Assembly (NCBI GenBank): GCA_943704415.1
Contig: CALSCO010001604.1
Location: 1-34,111 of the forward strand
DNA: 34,111 nt
Source of the DNA: Parvularia atlantis
Taxonomy: Eukaryota; Opisthokonta; Rotosphaerida
Direction of reading: 5' to 3'
How positions within the stretch are numbered: position 1 is the first letter of the stretch; every line of letters starts with the position of its first letter. Below are positions 20,735 to 31,912 of this stretch, piece after piece. Under the pieces are notes generated by a model. That model ran no database searches. It saw nothing but the letters and a program-made list of their open reading frames with translations, and was not told the origin of the DNA. The translations under genes were made by a program, and so were the position numbers.

Positions 20735-21764
20735 ATGACAAGTGCGTGGCTGGAAGCGAGAGCAATGCTCGGTGACGACGACGATCCGCTCGTTGCGGCG
20801 CTGGCGCGTGCGGCGCGCGAGGACCCGGCCGATCTGCGCGAGCCGCGGCGCTTTGGCGAGGCCGAGAGCGACGTGGATGACGACGAGGCGGATGGCGACG
20901 AGGTGGACGCAGACGCGGGCGACGCGCACGGGCCGATGCCGCACGACGGGCCGCAGACGGGCGTCAAGGGCGTGATCGCGGATCGGCGGCGTGGGCGGCG
21001 CGAGCAGGCGGCGCGCGAGCAGGCGGCGGCGCATCAGCTGCGCGATCGCCTCGCAAGGGCGGCGCTGCGACCGACGCGGCCGGCGGAGGACGATGCGGAC
21101 ATGGACGACGAGGACGAAGACGACGCGTTCCTTGAGGCGTACAGGGCGCAGCGCATCGCCGAGATGCAGCGCGCGCAGCCGGCGCGGCGCGTGTTTGGCG
21201 CGCTGCCGACGGTCGACGCGGCCGGCTTTGTGGACGCGGTCGAGCGGGAGGACGCGCTCGTGCCGGTCGTCGTGCACGTCTTCGACAACGTGCGCGAGGC
21301 GTGCCTCACGCGACACGTGCACGCCTGCTCACGCGCCCGCAAGCAGCGCGTCGCCGCCAGCCAGCGCATGAGCCGGTGCCTCGCGGAGGTCGCCGTGCGC
21401 TACGCCCACGCCAAGCTCGTGTGCTTCGCCGCCGCCCTCGCCGGCTTCGATCGCGACGTCCTGCCCGTGCTGCTCGTGTACCAGCGCGGCGGGCTCGTCA
21501 TGTCGCTCGTGCACGTCACGGACGACCTCGGGGATGACTTTGGGCCGGATGAGGTTGAGGGTGCGCGCGCGTACCGTGTGCGCAACAGTGGCGGTCGTCT
21601 CATGCGCCGCACGGTGCGCAGCCTTCCTCGTGAACCGCGGCGCGCTCGCTGCCGGCTTTCGCACGGCCGATCGCGCGCTCGAGGTGCGGCTGCGGACGCA
21701 GCTGCACGAGGCGCACGGCCCGCTCACGCTGTCCAAGTGGCGCGACGACCTGGACGACGACTAG
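20735..21764 (+). CDS. PDCL: Phosducin-like protein (PhLP1 type)
   Basis: Cytosolic cochaperone family that binds G-beta-gamma and the CCT chaperonin to assist folding of G-beta. An acidic N-terminus is followed by TGVKGVIADRRR (family TGPKGVINDWR), then acidic DDEDEDDAFLEAYRAQRIAEM, a thioredoxin-like domain with FGALPTVDAAGFVDAVERE, VVVHVFDN, MSRCLAEVAVRYAHAKLVCF, LPVLLVYQRGGLV and VTDDLGDDFGPDEVE, and a C-terminal AFLVNRGAL. There is no CxxC, as expected for phosducins. Two introns are inferred: one joins VFDN to RVAASQRMSRCL, the other joins EVE to AFLVNRG. It ends DDLDDD. A G-beta partner is implied elsewhere in the genome. It converges with the Mga2-like gene, 61 bp apart. Confidence 0.9.
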
Positions 21765-21825
21765 GTCCTGGCTCAGAGATGGCGCTGCACAGTGCACAAA
21801 AGGGTTAATTTTTTGATGGTTTGGT
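21765..21825. terminator. AT-rich convergent 3'-end region
   Basis: 61 bp between convergent stops holding GGGTTAATTTTTTGATGG (21803-21820), the most AT-rich stretch nearby. It probably supplies cleavage and polyadenylation signals for one or both genes. No AATAAA is present. Confidence 0.35.
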
Positions 21826-24800
21826 TTACACGTGGATCTCGACGCCGAAGAACGACTGGAAGCGCTCGTGCAGGATCGGGCTGATGCGGAAGAACTGCAG
21901 GACGACGAGGGCCGCCATCACTGCATGCGCGCGAGCGCGTCGCATGCGTCAGCGCCGCGCGTGGCCAGAGCGTGCCAGGCGCGCACCGCAAAAGATCGGG
22001 ATCCAAAAGTTGAAGAGCATCCGGTCGCGCTTGCGCCGCCGCAGCTTCTCGACCATCGTCACAGGCTGCTTGGCCGCCGCCGACGCGTCCGATTGCTCGG
22101 CAGCCGACGGCGCGCTGTCGGGTAGGGCTCGCGGGAAGCCGACAAAGTTGGGGAACTGCGGCAGGTTCGGCAGGTTCGGCAGGTTTGGCAGGTTCGGTAG
22201 CTGCGGCAGGTTCGGTAGCTGCGGCAGATTGGGCATCGACGGCAGGAGCGACGACGGCGACCACGACGGCAGGTAGGCCGAGAACGTCGAGACGACTGAC
22301 GAGGGTGCGGCAGGCGCGGCGGCCCGCTGCGGCGCGGTCGGCACGAGCAGGCGGTCGGCCGACGACGCGCGGCGCAGCAGTTCGTGCACGGGCGTCTCGT
22401 TCATCGACAGGTCGGTCGGCTGCTGCCCGTACGCGCTGCGCAGGCTCATCTTGGCGCCAGCTGTGCGCACAGTCAGTGTCGCGTCCGGCGAGCGCCGCCA
22501 GCACGGCCGCACCGTGGAAGAGTGTCCGCGCGATGTTGATCCGCGCGAGCCACATGGCAAAGTGCATCGGCGCGAAGCCTGCACACAAGCCGTCAGCAGG
22601 TGCGGCGGTGCGCGTACGGCCATGCGTGCGCACCGTTCTCGTCTTGCGCGTTCAGGTCCGCGCCATGCTCGACGAGGAAGCTCGCGAGCGCGCGCATGTC
22701 GAGCAGCACGGCAAGATGCAGCAGCGTTTGCCCCGACGTGTTGGCGGCCGATATGTCGACGTAGTACCCGGTTGGGAGCAAGAACGCCTTGTGCAGCGCC
22801 AGCATGACGAGCTTCTCGAGGCGCTGCGCGGGCTCGCGCGTTGCGCCGTGCGAGAGCGCGTACGCCATCTCGTGCATCGAGTTCTGCGTGCAAGCGAGCG
22901 GTTCAGCACGCGACGTAGCAGCACGCGGCCGCGCGCACCAGCAAGTACGACACGTCGTCTTGCGCTTGCTCGTCGCCCCCGCCGGCCGTGTTGACGATCG
23001 ACATGGCAATCTGCCGCACGTCCTCCAGCCGGCCGGTCATCTTCATGCCGACGACCTGCAGCGCAAGCTCCATCAGCTGCCGGTCCGTCTCTGCGACGAG
23101 GGGCGACGGAGGCGATGTCAGCAGGCGAGCCAGCAGGCGCAGCAGGGGGCCGGGCGCACCGTCTTTGTACCGGAACATGGGCGCGTCCGGCGAGAAGCCG
23201 TTGGTGCTGTCCGGTGTCCCTTGCCGGTCAAACTGCCCGCGCACGCTCACCGGCACCACGCCCTGCGTCGCCGCGTCAGACCGCCGTGCCAGTCTGCCAG
23301 CGGCTTCGCGGGCTACGCGCACCGACTGTGTTGACGGCGGCAGGATGCACACGAGCGTGCTGGTGGACCAGTAGAACGTGCTGGACGCCTCGTGCGGCCC
23401 AAACCACACCGACAGGCCCTCTGCATGCACGCGGAATGGGGGGAGGTCAACGCGGCCACAGACGCGCGGCGCGGCGTACCGCAAAAGTTGGACCCGAGCA
23501 CGGTCACCTCGATGCCGCCGTGCAACGGGCCCTCGCTGGGCACGACGCGGCTGATGTCCGGCAGAGGTGTCCCGCTCGCGTACGCCGAGGGCGACGTGTG
23601 GCGCGGCTCAAGCTTGAGCACCTTGCGCGGCGGCATCATGCCCGCGGCCAGCATCGACCCCGGCGACGCGCTCGGGCTGTGCGCGCCGTCAACCGCAAAG
23701 AGCGACCCGGGGCTGGCGTAGCCGGGCGCCTGGAGCATGGGCGAATCGTGGAACGAGTGCTGTTTGCACGCGCGCACGCGTCACGGGCCGTAACGGGCGC
23801 ACGATACGATGCGCACCACGCTCGTCGACCGGCTGATGGACCGCTGGTCGTAGTTGTACACGTCTGGCACCTCATCAAAGCGGCCGACGAGGTTGTGCCA
23901 CATAGACGACTTGTCAGCGAGCGGCGAGCTTGAGCGGGGCGACTGCGGCGATGCGGCGGCCGTGTGCATGGCGGCGGCCGCGTACGAGGCCGGCTCGGCC
24001 GCGGCCTGAGCGCTGCTCGGTACGGGCGCGGGCGAAAATATCGCCGAGTCGACCGTGTCGTCGTGCCCGCGCTTCATCGACTTGGCGCGCGCCGACTTGT
24101 GGTCGTCCGTGATCATGATCGGCGCCGACAGGCCCGACGCGACGATCTGGTCAAGGTGGTTGCGCAGCGAGAAGAGTATCCTGGACATGCGCAAGCGCGC
24201 ACGGTCAGCACGCGGACGACGGCTGCGAGCGCGAGCGTGACCGCACCTGAACCCGATCTTCTCGTTGTGGTGCCGGCAGTAGCAGGTCACACGCGTCGGC
24301 AGGACGATGTCACCCCCGGAAAAGTCCATCAGTGGCGTGCAGTTGAACTGGAGGATCTTGAGCTGCGGCACGCCGTCAGCCGCGAGACGGTGCATCATCG
24401 ACAGGACGCGCACCTGGTCGAGCTGCAGTTGTGCCTGCTCGCTGAGCTCGGCGGCGGCGTACGCGGGCGCGTGCGCGTGCGGCTCTGCGCGGGTGCCACG
24501 GCGTGAGACACTGCGGCCGCGGCAGCAATATTTCCCCCACGGGCCGCACGTACCGTCGTTCTCCGAGGGCGACGGGGCGCGCGGCGCCCGCTGCAGCGAC
24601 TCTTTCCGCTTCTGCGTCTTTTTGCGCTGCGACGAGAGGGGGGCGTGAGCGCGTGTGATGCAGGGCGGCCAGTGGGCGTGCCTCGCGCTGGATGCAGGCT
24701 GTGCACGCCGTGACGACGCGCGCCGTGTCGCTTGCGCACACGACGGTGGCCTCGAGGCCGAGCGTGTTTGTCTCGCACGCGCGGGCGATGTTGACGTCGG

Positions 24801-25603
24801 CTGCGGGTGCCTGCGTTAGGCACGCACCGCACGCCGTATCACAGTCGGGCTGCGCACAGTTGCGGCCGCCCATGATCTTGACGCGGTCTTTGGAGACGAG
24901 CGGGTCGGGCAGGCGCACAAACTCCCAGTCGGTCACCTTCTCGTCCTGGCGCGGCGCGTCAATCAGCCCCGATCGAGGCGCAGGCAGCGCACAGCCGCAC
25001 CTTGCCGTTGAGCAGGTGCAGCGACAGCTTGACGTGCGTCTCGACGCGCGACTTGGCGCCGCAAGACGGTAGGCCGAGGACGCGGATGTGCAGCGGTCGT
25101 GACCCGCCGCTCTGCGCGCGCCCGCGCCGTCAGCAGCGCGCTTAACCTGGCGCGGCGCACGCACGGTCGAGCGCGGCACGTCACGGTCGCCGGCGGGCGA
25201 CTCGGTGGCCGACGCAAAGTCGTCGGACGAGGCGGCGGACGCGGCCGGGCTGCGCTGTTGCTGCTGCCGCTGCTGCTGCTGTGTCGTCTGCATCGCCGTC
25301 TGCTGCTCGCCGAAGCCGTGCGCGCCGCGGCCTGGCTGCAGCGCCGCCAGCGACACGACGCCGGGGATGACGACTCCGTGCGGCGCGAGCGCGATGCCGG
25401 CCGCCGTCTGCTGCTGTTGCTGCGTGACGAAGGCAAAGAGGCCGAGATCCGTCGGGCTCAGCGGCCCGTCCGCGCCGACGTCTGTGGGCGGGGTGAGCAG
25501 CGGCGGCGGCGGCGGCGGCGCGTGTGAGGCGCAACGCACCCGGCGAGAGCGGCAGCATCGACAGCCGCGCCCCAACGCACGACGCGTGAAACTGTAAAAG
25601 CAT
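21826..25603 (-). CDS. Mga2/Spt23-like membrane-tethered transcription factor (IPT/TIG, ankyrin, TM)
   Basis: In yeast, Mga2 and Spt23 sit in the ER membrane, are freed by ubiquitin-dependent processing and activate OLE1, matching lipid desaturation to need. Here a Gln-rich N-terminus leads to the family's own N-terminal domain: GAKSRVETHVKLSLHLLNGK, LPDPLVSKDRVK, ACTACIQRE, the basic SQRKKTQKRKE, QFNCTPLMDFSGG, ITCYCRHH-type VTCYCRHHNEKIGFR and SAPIMITDDHKS. Then a TIG domain (ISRVVPSEGPLHGGIEVTVLG), ankyrin repeats (SGQTLLHLAVLLD, GADLNAQDENG), an N/Q-L-P repeat, basic KLRRRKRDR, and a hydrophobic span FNFWIPIFC-VMAALVVLQFF near the C-terminus with a 22-residue tail. Introns were joined by frame. 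I place the start at 25603; a second ATG at 25558 is possible. Its regulation by membrane lipid is inference from family. Confidence 0.83.
22159..22236 (-). repeat. In-frame 9-bp repeat encoding (N/Q)LP units
   Basis: About eight units of GGCAGGTTC and variants within the Mga2-like gene encode NLPQLPNLPNLP-type sequence between the ankyrin repeats and the membrane span. The frame is kept, so it is a spacer that can change length. Confidence 0.85.
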
Positions 25604-25738
25604 GAGCTCACGCCGCGCGGCAAGAGATCGCGCAGAGCCGACTCTACCGGGACGCACGCCTCCATCCCATGCCGCTTCTTCTTGTTTGATGAGCGCACGC
25701 GTTCGCTTGGTTCACGTGCGCTCTGCATTGCATTCAGT

Positions 25739-27858
25739 TCACGACAGGAGGCCCAGCAGACTGCTCATGAAGCCCGTCTCGGTTGTGCCCGGCCGCGCGC
25801 CTGCGGCTGAGGAAGAAGGCAGCGACGAGGACGCGGGCGCGCCGCGTCGCCCACCCGCGCCCACGCTGGCCGAGAGAACGATGGTCACGGGCGTCTTGAC
25901 GAGGCGGCGCGGGCGGGCGGATGCGTCGCCCGTGCTGAGCGGTGTGCTCGCGCTGCCAGTGCTGCTGTTCGCGTCGGGCACGGCGGCGGCGACGCGCGCG
26001 GCAGACACGGCGGGCGTGGCGAAGGGCGTGCCGTCGCTGATGGGCAAGTGGATGAAGCGCTGCGGACGCGGCTGTGAGCGGTCTGTGCGCGTGTGCTAGC
26101 TGGGCACAGGCGCACCTTTGTCTGGCCCGAGACCGGCAGGAGGCTCGCCTGCTCGGCCGCGACACGCGGGCGCCGCACGCCCTCCTGCGGCCGGCCGTGC
26201 AGCGGAAGGAGCAGGCCGAGCAGCCCGTGCACGCGCTGGTAGAAGCGCTCGATGCCAGCGGCCAGCAGCGGCTCATACACAGCGAGGTCGATTGGGTCAA
26301 CCTGTGCGTGCGTCAGCGCTCGGCGTGCCGGGGGCGGTCCAGTGCGCACCCGCTCCTGTAGCGCCTTGAGCAGCGTGTGCGCCTGCTGCTCCAGCTGCGG
26401 TGCCGCGTCCGCGCGCTCCCAGCTCGGTCGCAGCACGAGCAGCAGGAAGCGCACGTCAAACAAGAGCTGCAGTGCCGCCTGTGCACGCGCGCGTCAGACC
26501 GGCCTCGCCATCGCCACGACAGCGCGCGCGTACCCTCTCGCAGATCGAGTCGGCCGGGCCGCGCGCCACCTGCTCGTAGACGGGCAGCAGGTCGCGCGAC
26601 AGGGCCAGCAGCAGTGCGGTGACGATGCGCTGCGGGCACACACGCGGGTCAGCAGCAGTCTGCCGTCGCCTCGCCGCCCACTGGCCGCACCTTCTCGAGC
26701 GTGAAGCTGCCGACGGCGTGCACGTGCTCGCACAGCCAGTAGAGCGCGAGTGTGACCGGCACCGACGGCTGCACGGGCAGGCGCACGGCGTCCTCTTTGC
26801 CTGCGGGGGCGGCGGTCGCGGCGCTGTCGGGCGTGGCAACGTCCGAGTTGAGCGACACCGCCTGCCATGCCAGGGGCTTGTAGGCCACGGCCGTCCACCC
26901 GTCCTGGCGCACAAACGCCGCTAGCTCGCGGACCGTCTGGCTCACGGCCCTGCGCCTGACGTGTCAGCATCGGCCGCAAGCAACGGGCGAACGCACCAGT
27001 GCACCCAGTCGACGTGCGCCTGCACGCACAGGTCCTGGAAGCGCGAATGCAGGTCGCTGCTGGCGGCCGATGTGGCGTTGTCGACTGGCAGAGCGCGGCG
27101 CGCATGAGGCAGGAGCGCACACAGCACACGCGCGCGCACCCTTGTCTGGCCCCGCGAGCCGGGCGAGCACAGCCGACGGCCGCGAGAGCGCGCGGCACAC
27201 GCGGGCGAGCAGAAGCTGCGACGGCAGGTGCGCCTCGCCGGCGGTCGCGCGCGCCTGGGCGATGTGCGATGCGAGCGCCTGCTGGTAGCCCTGGACCGCG
27301 CTCGTGCACGCCGAGTGCATGTGCAGCTGCCGCTCGGCGAGATCCCTGCCGCGAGCGTGCGTGAGCAGACAGAGACGACAGCAGAGCACGGTCGCACGCA
27401 CTCGGCCGTGTTAAACCGCGCCTGGATCGCTGTACCCGTGGACGCAAAGAGCGGCGCAAGGTCGCTTTCGACGGCGCGCAGCAGACCCTCGAAAGCCTCG
27501 GCAACGCTCTGCGTCGACGGCAGCATGCCCGCCGCGCGTGCCGCGACCGCGTCCACGCCCCACGTGGCCACCGCTGCCGCGCCGTCGCTCATCGGTGCCG
27601 TGGCCCAGATGGCGTCGCCCACACGCGGCTCTGCGGGCTCGCACGTGTCATCTGCATAGACCGCGTTGAGCCTGCGATGCGCACCGGCAGCGGCGCGCGC
27701 GAGTAGCGGCGGCAGCAGCTCGTCTGGCTGCTTGATGAGCGCGGCGAACGCGCCCGAGATCAGCTGCGCCGCCTGCGCCTTGAAGCCGGCGCGCAGGATG
27801 TCGTGCCACAGCGACAGCGGCTGTGTGCGCATGCTGCATCAGCGGCAGCGAGCGTGAG

Positions 27859-27934
<76 letters not shown>

Positions 27935-29750
27935 CACCTTCCCGAGCACGGTGTCGCACAGCTGCGCCCACGCATCCGCCTCGGACGTCTCCAGGGCGAG
28001 CAGCTTCGCAAGTTCAGCCACGTGCACCGCGCCAAAGGCACGGCCGCTCGCGAGGCGTGCAAACATCTGCTTGGCCGCGGGCGAGTCGCGCAACAGCGTG
28101 CGGACCTCGCCTGCGCATGCGGGGGGCGTCAGCGCGCTTCGGTGCGCGCATGCGGCGCACGCACTAATGAAGCCGCCCGTCTGCTTCTGCACGGCCTCGA
28201 GCGGCACGCCGAGGCTGCCGCTGCCCAGGTACGGCGTGTACCGCTGCACGGACGCGGGCAGGTAGCGCGACAGCAGGTGGATCTGCGCGGACGCGGTGAG
28301 CTGCGAACGGAGGCCGAGCAGAGGCCGCACGTTCGTCTTGGTCGAAAACAGCGACGAGATGAACGACGTCGACGAGGCTGCGCGGAGTGAGGGGGTGGCG
28401 GCTGCGCTGGCAGACGACGGCGACGGCGAAGACGACAGCGAGCGCAGCGTCTGGGCTAGCAACGCGCTTGTGCCAGTGCCGTCGTGATCGCTGCCGCCGA
28501 CAAAGACGCTCTGCGCGCGCGGTCACCGTAAGAGAGCTGCAGGTAGGGCGCAGTCGCACGCGCGTGTGCACCTGGACGTCGCGCAGCGTCGCCACGAGCA
28601 CGTCGATCGTCTTGCTGACCGCACGCTGGACGGCCTCTTCGTCGGCGGCACTGCTGCGCGATCAGCTGCGTGCGCATCGCACACGCAGCGGCGGCACGCA
28701 CGTGTCCATTTTGGCCGCATCAAGCGCGCTCTTGAGTGCAGCCAGGCGCGCGCGCAGCAGCTCGTCGAGCGACGCGGCCGAGCTCAGGCGGTCGAGCAGC
28801 ACCACGACGGCCAGCGTCTCGGCAACCTCCTGCGAGGCAGCCGCGATCAGCTGAGGCGGCCGCAGGGCGAGGCGAGTGGTCGTACCTGCGCGCCCAGGCC
28901 GTCGTAGCGCAGGAACTGGCGGCTGCCGCTCAAGATCTCGCCGCGGAAGTGCGACACGGCGTCCCACTGGCGCTGGATGACCGGGAAGCGTTTCTGCCGA
29001 CAACGCTGAGCACGCGCGTCTCGCAGCAATCGCCCACGCGCACCAGCACGTTGAAGTTGGCGGCGTCGTCGTGTGACTGCAGGTTGTTGAAGACCTGGCG
29101 CGCGACGAGGTACAGCTGGCAAGCCGTCAGGTACCGCTTGCTCTCGAGGCAGTGCCAGATCTGCTCGGGCGTGTCGACGAGCAGCTTGATCTGGCCGGCG
29201 ATGCGGAACAAGTGCGTCTTGGCTGTGCACACAGCGGATCAGCACGCGGCCGCAACGCGAAGCTGGGGCGACGCACCATCGGGCGCTGCGGCCCCGTCGC
29301 CCGTCTTGGCCGGGCTGCGGCGCGCCTGGTCGAACGTGCAGCTCGTGCGGATATCCTGCCGGCGCGGCTCAGCAGCACGGCCGCGGTGCAGGTGCGGCGG
29401 CGGCGCACCTGCAGCGTCGCGTGGACCGAGGCGATCGCGGCCTTCATGTCGGTGATCGAGTCGGCGGCGGCGATGAGGTCGCGGTAGCGCTCGCTGCGGG
29501 CGGCCCGCATCAGCCGCCTCTCCCCGTGACCGCATCGGGCAGGACACGCACCCGACGGTCATGCGCAGCTCCTGCTTCTTGCGCTCGATGTCGGCGCTGG
29601 TTGAGGCGAGATGAGCGCGCGCGCGATGCACGGCCATCGACAGACGCACCGCGTGCGCCGCTCGACGGTGCGCAGCTCGTGCACGGTGTGCCTGCGCAGC
29701 AGCGCATCGGCTTCGGCGTCGGCCATCTGCGCTTGCGCGTCGGTCGGCAT
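25739..29750 (-). CDS. COG1: Conserved oligomeric Golgi complex subunit 1
   Basis: COG1 is a lobe A subunit of the Golgi tethering complex. The N-terminus reads ADALLRRHTVHELRTVE, then after splicing ADIERKKQELRMTVGERYRDLIAAADSITDM, matching the family's KKEELRQMVGERYRDLIEAADTIGQM. Later blocks: AGQIKLLVDTPEQIWHCLESK, CQLYLVAR, VLGK-PLSLWHDILRAGF (family EKPLLFWEDMM), SLNSDVATPDSA, VDPIDLAVYEPLLAAGIERFYQRVHGLLGLL (family IDPFDLDVFTPHL), and the C-terminal TGFMSSLLGLLS. More than ten short introns interrupt it, including one carrying a 70-bp (CT)n run. Start MPTDAQAQ is the first in-frame ATG outside the (GA)n repeat. It is the second COG subunit in this window, on the same strand as COG6. Confidence 0.9.
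27862..27931. repeat. (GA)35 microsatellite in a COG1 intron
   Basis: About 35 uninterrupted AG/GA units, (CT)n on the COG1 sense strand. It sits seven bases after the donor GTGCGCC (27937) and upstream of the branch-like TTCTCACG. The intron spans 27821-27937 (117 nt); without the repeat it would be 47 nt, the normal size here. Confidence 0.92.
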
Positions 29751-29783
29751 GAGCCGCGCGAGACGCGAGCGAGAGAGAGAGGC

Positions 29784-29818
<35 letters not shown>

Positions 29819-29847
29819 ATGCTGCAAAGTGCCGCACTGTTCCGACC
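29751..29847. promoter_or_regulatory. Bidirectional promoter with (GA)n, COG1 / Mid1-like
   Basis: Only 97 bp separate the two divergent ATGs. GA dinucleotides fill about 29770-29781 and 29786-29817, split by GCGG. GA repeats bind GAGA-type factors and melt or exclude nucleosomes in animals and plants; that role here is inference. Confidence 0.6.
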
Positions 29848-31711
29848 ATGCTTCCGCCGAAGATGGCGCCGCCGCTGCTGCTGCTGCTGCCGCTGCCGCT
29901 GCTGCTGCTGCTGCTGCTGTGCCTCGCGCCGCTCCGCGCGGCCGCCGACGGGCCGCCGCTGGTCGTCGTGGCGGGGGCGCGGCGCGTATCCGCGGCGGGC
30001 GACGCGCAGCTCGTGCTCACCTTCGTCGCCGACGCCGAGGTCTGTGCGGGCACGCGCGTGGCCGCGTCGCGTTGACGGCGCGTCGCACGCGGCGCCGCAG
30101 ATCCGCGTCGGCCTCACGGGCTGCACCGTCGCGGCGTTCGACGTCTACGCGGCCGCGGCGCTGGCGGGCGCGCTGACGGCGCCGGCGGGGCTCGTCGACG
30201 CCGCCAACCAGCGCGCGGCCGCCGTGACGGGCGCGTGGACGGGCGCGCTGCCGGCCCTGGCCGACCCCGACGACGCCTACTACCTCGCCGTCGTCCCCGC
30301 CGCCGCCTTCGCGGCCGACAGCGCCGTCGTCGTGACGCTGGCGAGCGGTGCGTGCGACACGGGAAGGCGCTCGTGGGACGGCTCACGACGGCGCGCCGCA
30401 GGCGTCACGCCCGCCGACGTCACGGCGCCCGTCAAGCTCACCGTCGCCGCCAGCAGCAGCCACGAGTGCGCGCAGCCCGTGCAACCGTCGTGCCGTCTGT
30501 GCTGCTCAACGGGCGCCGCGCGCGCAGGATGGTGGTCACGGGCGACGCGCCGCTTGCAGACACGGTCGTCGGCGTCGTCGTCGTGCCCGTCAACAGCACC
30601 TTCGCGCCGGCTGACGTCGCCGACGTGTGCCTCTTTAGCGCCGACGCGCGATTCGTGGCGTTCTCTGTGCCGTGCGTCGTCTCCGCCGCGCGCGCGTACC
30701 GTGTCTGTCGGAAGGCTCACCCACCGGGCGGGATGCAGGCAGAACACGGGCGACGTCGAGCTCGTGTGGCTGCGGCAGCTCGCGATCGGGCAGGCGTACC
30801 AGGTGTACCTGCTGCTCGCGATGCCCACGGACGACGCCGTTGTCGGCCCCGTCACGGGCGCCACAAAGCCAAGTGCGTGCGCTCACTACACGAGCGAGCG
30901 AGGCGCTGACTAACGCGCGGCGCCCCCAGTCGCCAACTGCGTAATCAACAACCCGGACCCGGAGAGAAGCCTGTGCTCGCCATTCAACCCGCAGCTGCTT
31001 AACAGCAACTTTCCCGTGCGCCCGCTGTAGTGTGCGCACAACCGAGGGGGGGTTTGTGACGCCGCGCCCTTTGCAGATCCCGCCCATCTTTGCCTCGTAC
31101 GCGCCTGTGCCAACGCTGCCCGTCGGGCTGCTCGACAGCTACGGTGCGCACAGAGGGTGCGAGCACGCGCGTGTGCTGAGCGCGAGCGGCGGCAGGCGCG
31201 GCCAACCTCAGCCAGTTCTCCGCGACCGTGTACCAGTACCCGTGCACGAGCGACGACACCTTCTTGCCGTACTCGTTCGTGCGCACGTGCGGCGACTGCG
31301 TGACAGCGTACGCGCTTTGGGTGCGCGCGTCGCTTCTGCTAGCGGCTCTCGTGGCTAACGGGCGCGCGCGCGCGCGCGCCCAGTACTGCTATCACTTCCT
31401 GCCGCTGTGCAGCGACACGGTCGTCAACACGGCCGTTGAGGCGACCAGCCCGCTCGCCTACGTTAAGCTCACGCACATCGACGTGTGCTTCAACGTGACC
31501 AACTCGTGCCCGACCACTGTCGGGGTGCGTGTGCGCCGCTCGCGCTGTTGCGTGAGCTCACCCGCCTGCGCAGTTCGAGTGCCCGCGCCAGTACACTCCG
31601 GCTGGCCAGCAGTACGACTGGACGAGCGGCGCGTCGCTGGCCGCCGCGACGTCGCCTACGCTCATCGCATTGGCCACCGCGGCCGTAACGCTCGTGCTGC
31701 GAAGGCTGTAA
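29848..31711 (+). CDS. Mid1/NALF-like secreted or membrane-anchored protein
   Basis: Start MLPPKMAPP followed by a long Leu run and an LRAAADG cleavage-like end is a strong signal peptide. The middle is beta-rich, Ala/Val-rich ectodomain sequence with repeated VVV and single Cys pairs and an NST sequon. The C-terminal part is Cys-rich: ANCVINNPDPERSLC, then NLSQFSATVYQYPC, YSFVRTCGDCVTAYALW, YCYHFLPLCSD, VCFNVTNSCP and FECPRQYTP. The 'F-L-Q-x-PC ... YS--TC-DC--AY--W-C ... P-C' pattern is that of yeast Mid1 and animal NALF/FAM155, regulatory partners of Cch1/NALCN-type cation channels. A final hydrophobic stretch (LIALATAAVTLVL) ending RRL suggests a GPI signal or a short-tailed membrane anchor. 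About nine introns were placed by frame. Function as a channel partner is inferred from the Cys pattern. Confidence 0.68.
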
Positions 31712-31912
31712 CTGTTTGTGCTGCTCCCATGCTGTTTGGTTCGAGACATCAACTTTTCGGGAGCCGTGGCCCGGAGAGCACAGTACAAGCAGAAGTCACA
31801 AAGGGTACATGGGGGGGGCAGCGGACGCCGCGCAGGCCTCCTGGGGCCGCTTGCAGGATCGCCTCGCCTCACCGCAAACGACACGCAAAACAGAATGTCG
31901 CGCCGACCACGC
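31712..31912. other. Convergent gap, Mid1-like / ankyrin-CUE
   Basis: 200 bp between stops. It holds a T-rich start (ACTGTTTGTGCTG) and a G8 run near 31811. I see no further gene or RNA element; a GGTTCGAGAC near 31738 resembles a tRNA T-loop but no tRNA fold surrounds it. Confidence 0.5.

Noticed and set aside
27862-27931. Telomere-like or CRISPR-like repeat
   Set aside because: Pure GA dinucleotide with no spacers and no telomeric unit; it lies in an intron defined by flanking COG1 exons.
29766-29827. A (Leu-Ser)n peptide as the N-terminus of COG1
   Set aside because: It comes from translating the (GA)n repeat. COG1 has an in-frame ATG just after the repeat and family similarity starts there.
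31730-31745. tRNA gene suggested by GGTTCGAGAC
   Set aside because: No matching acceptor, D or anticodon arms could be found around it.
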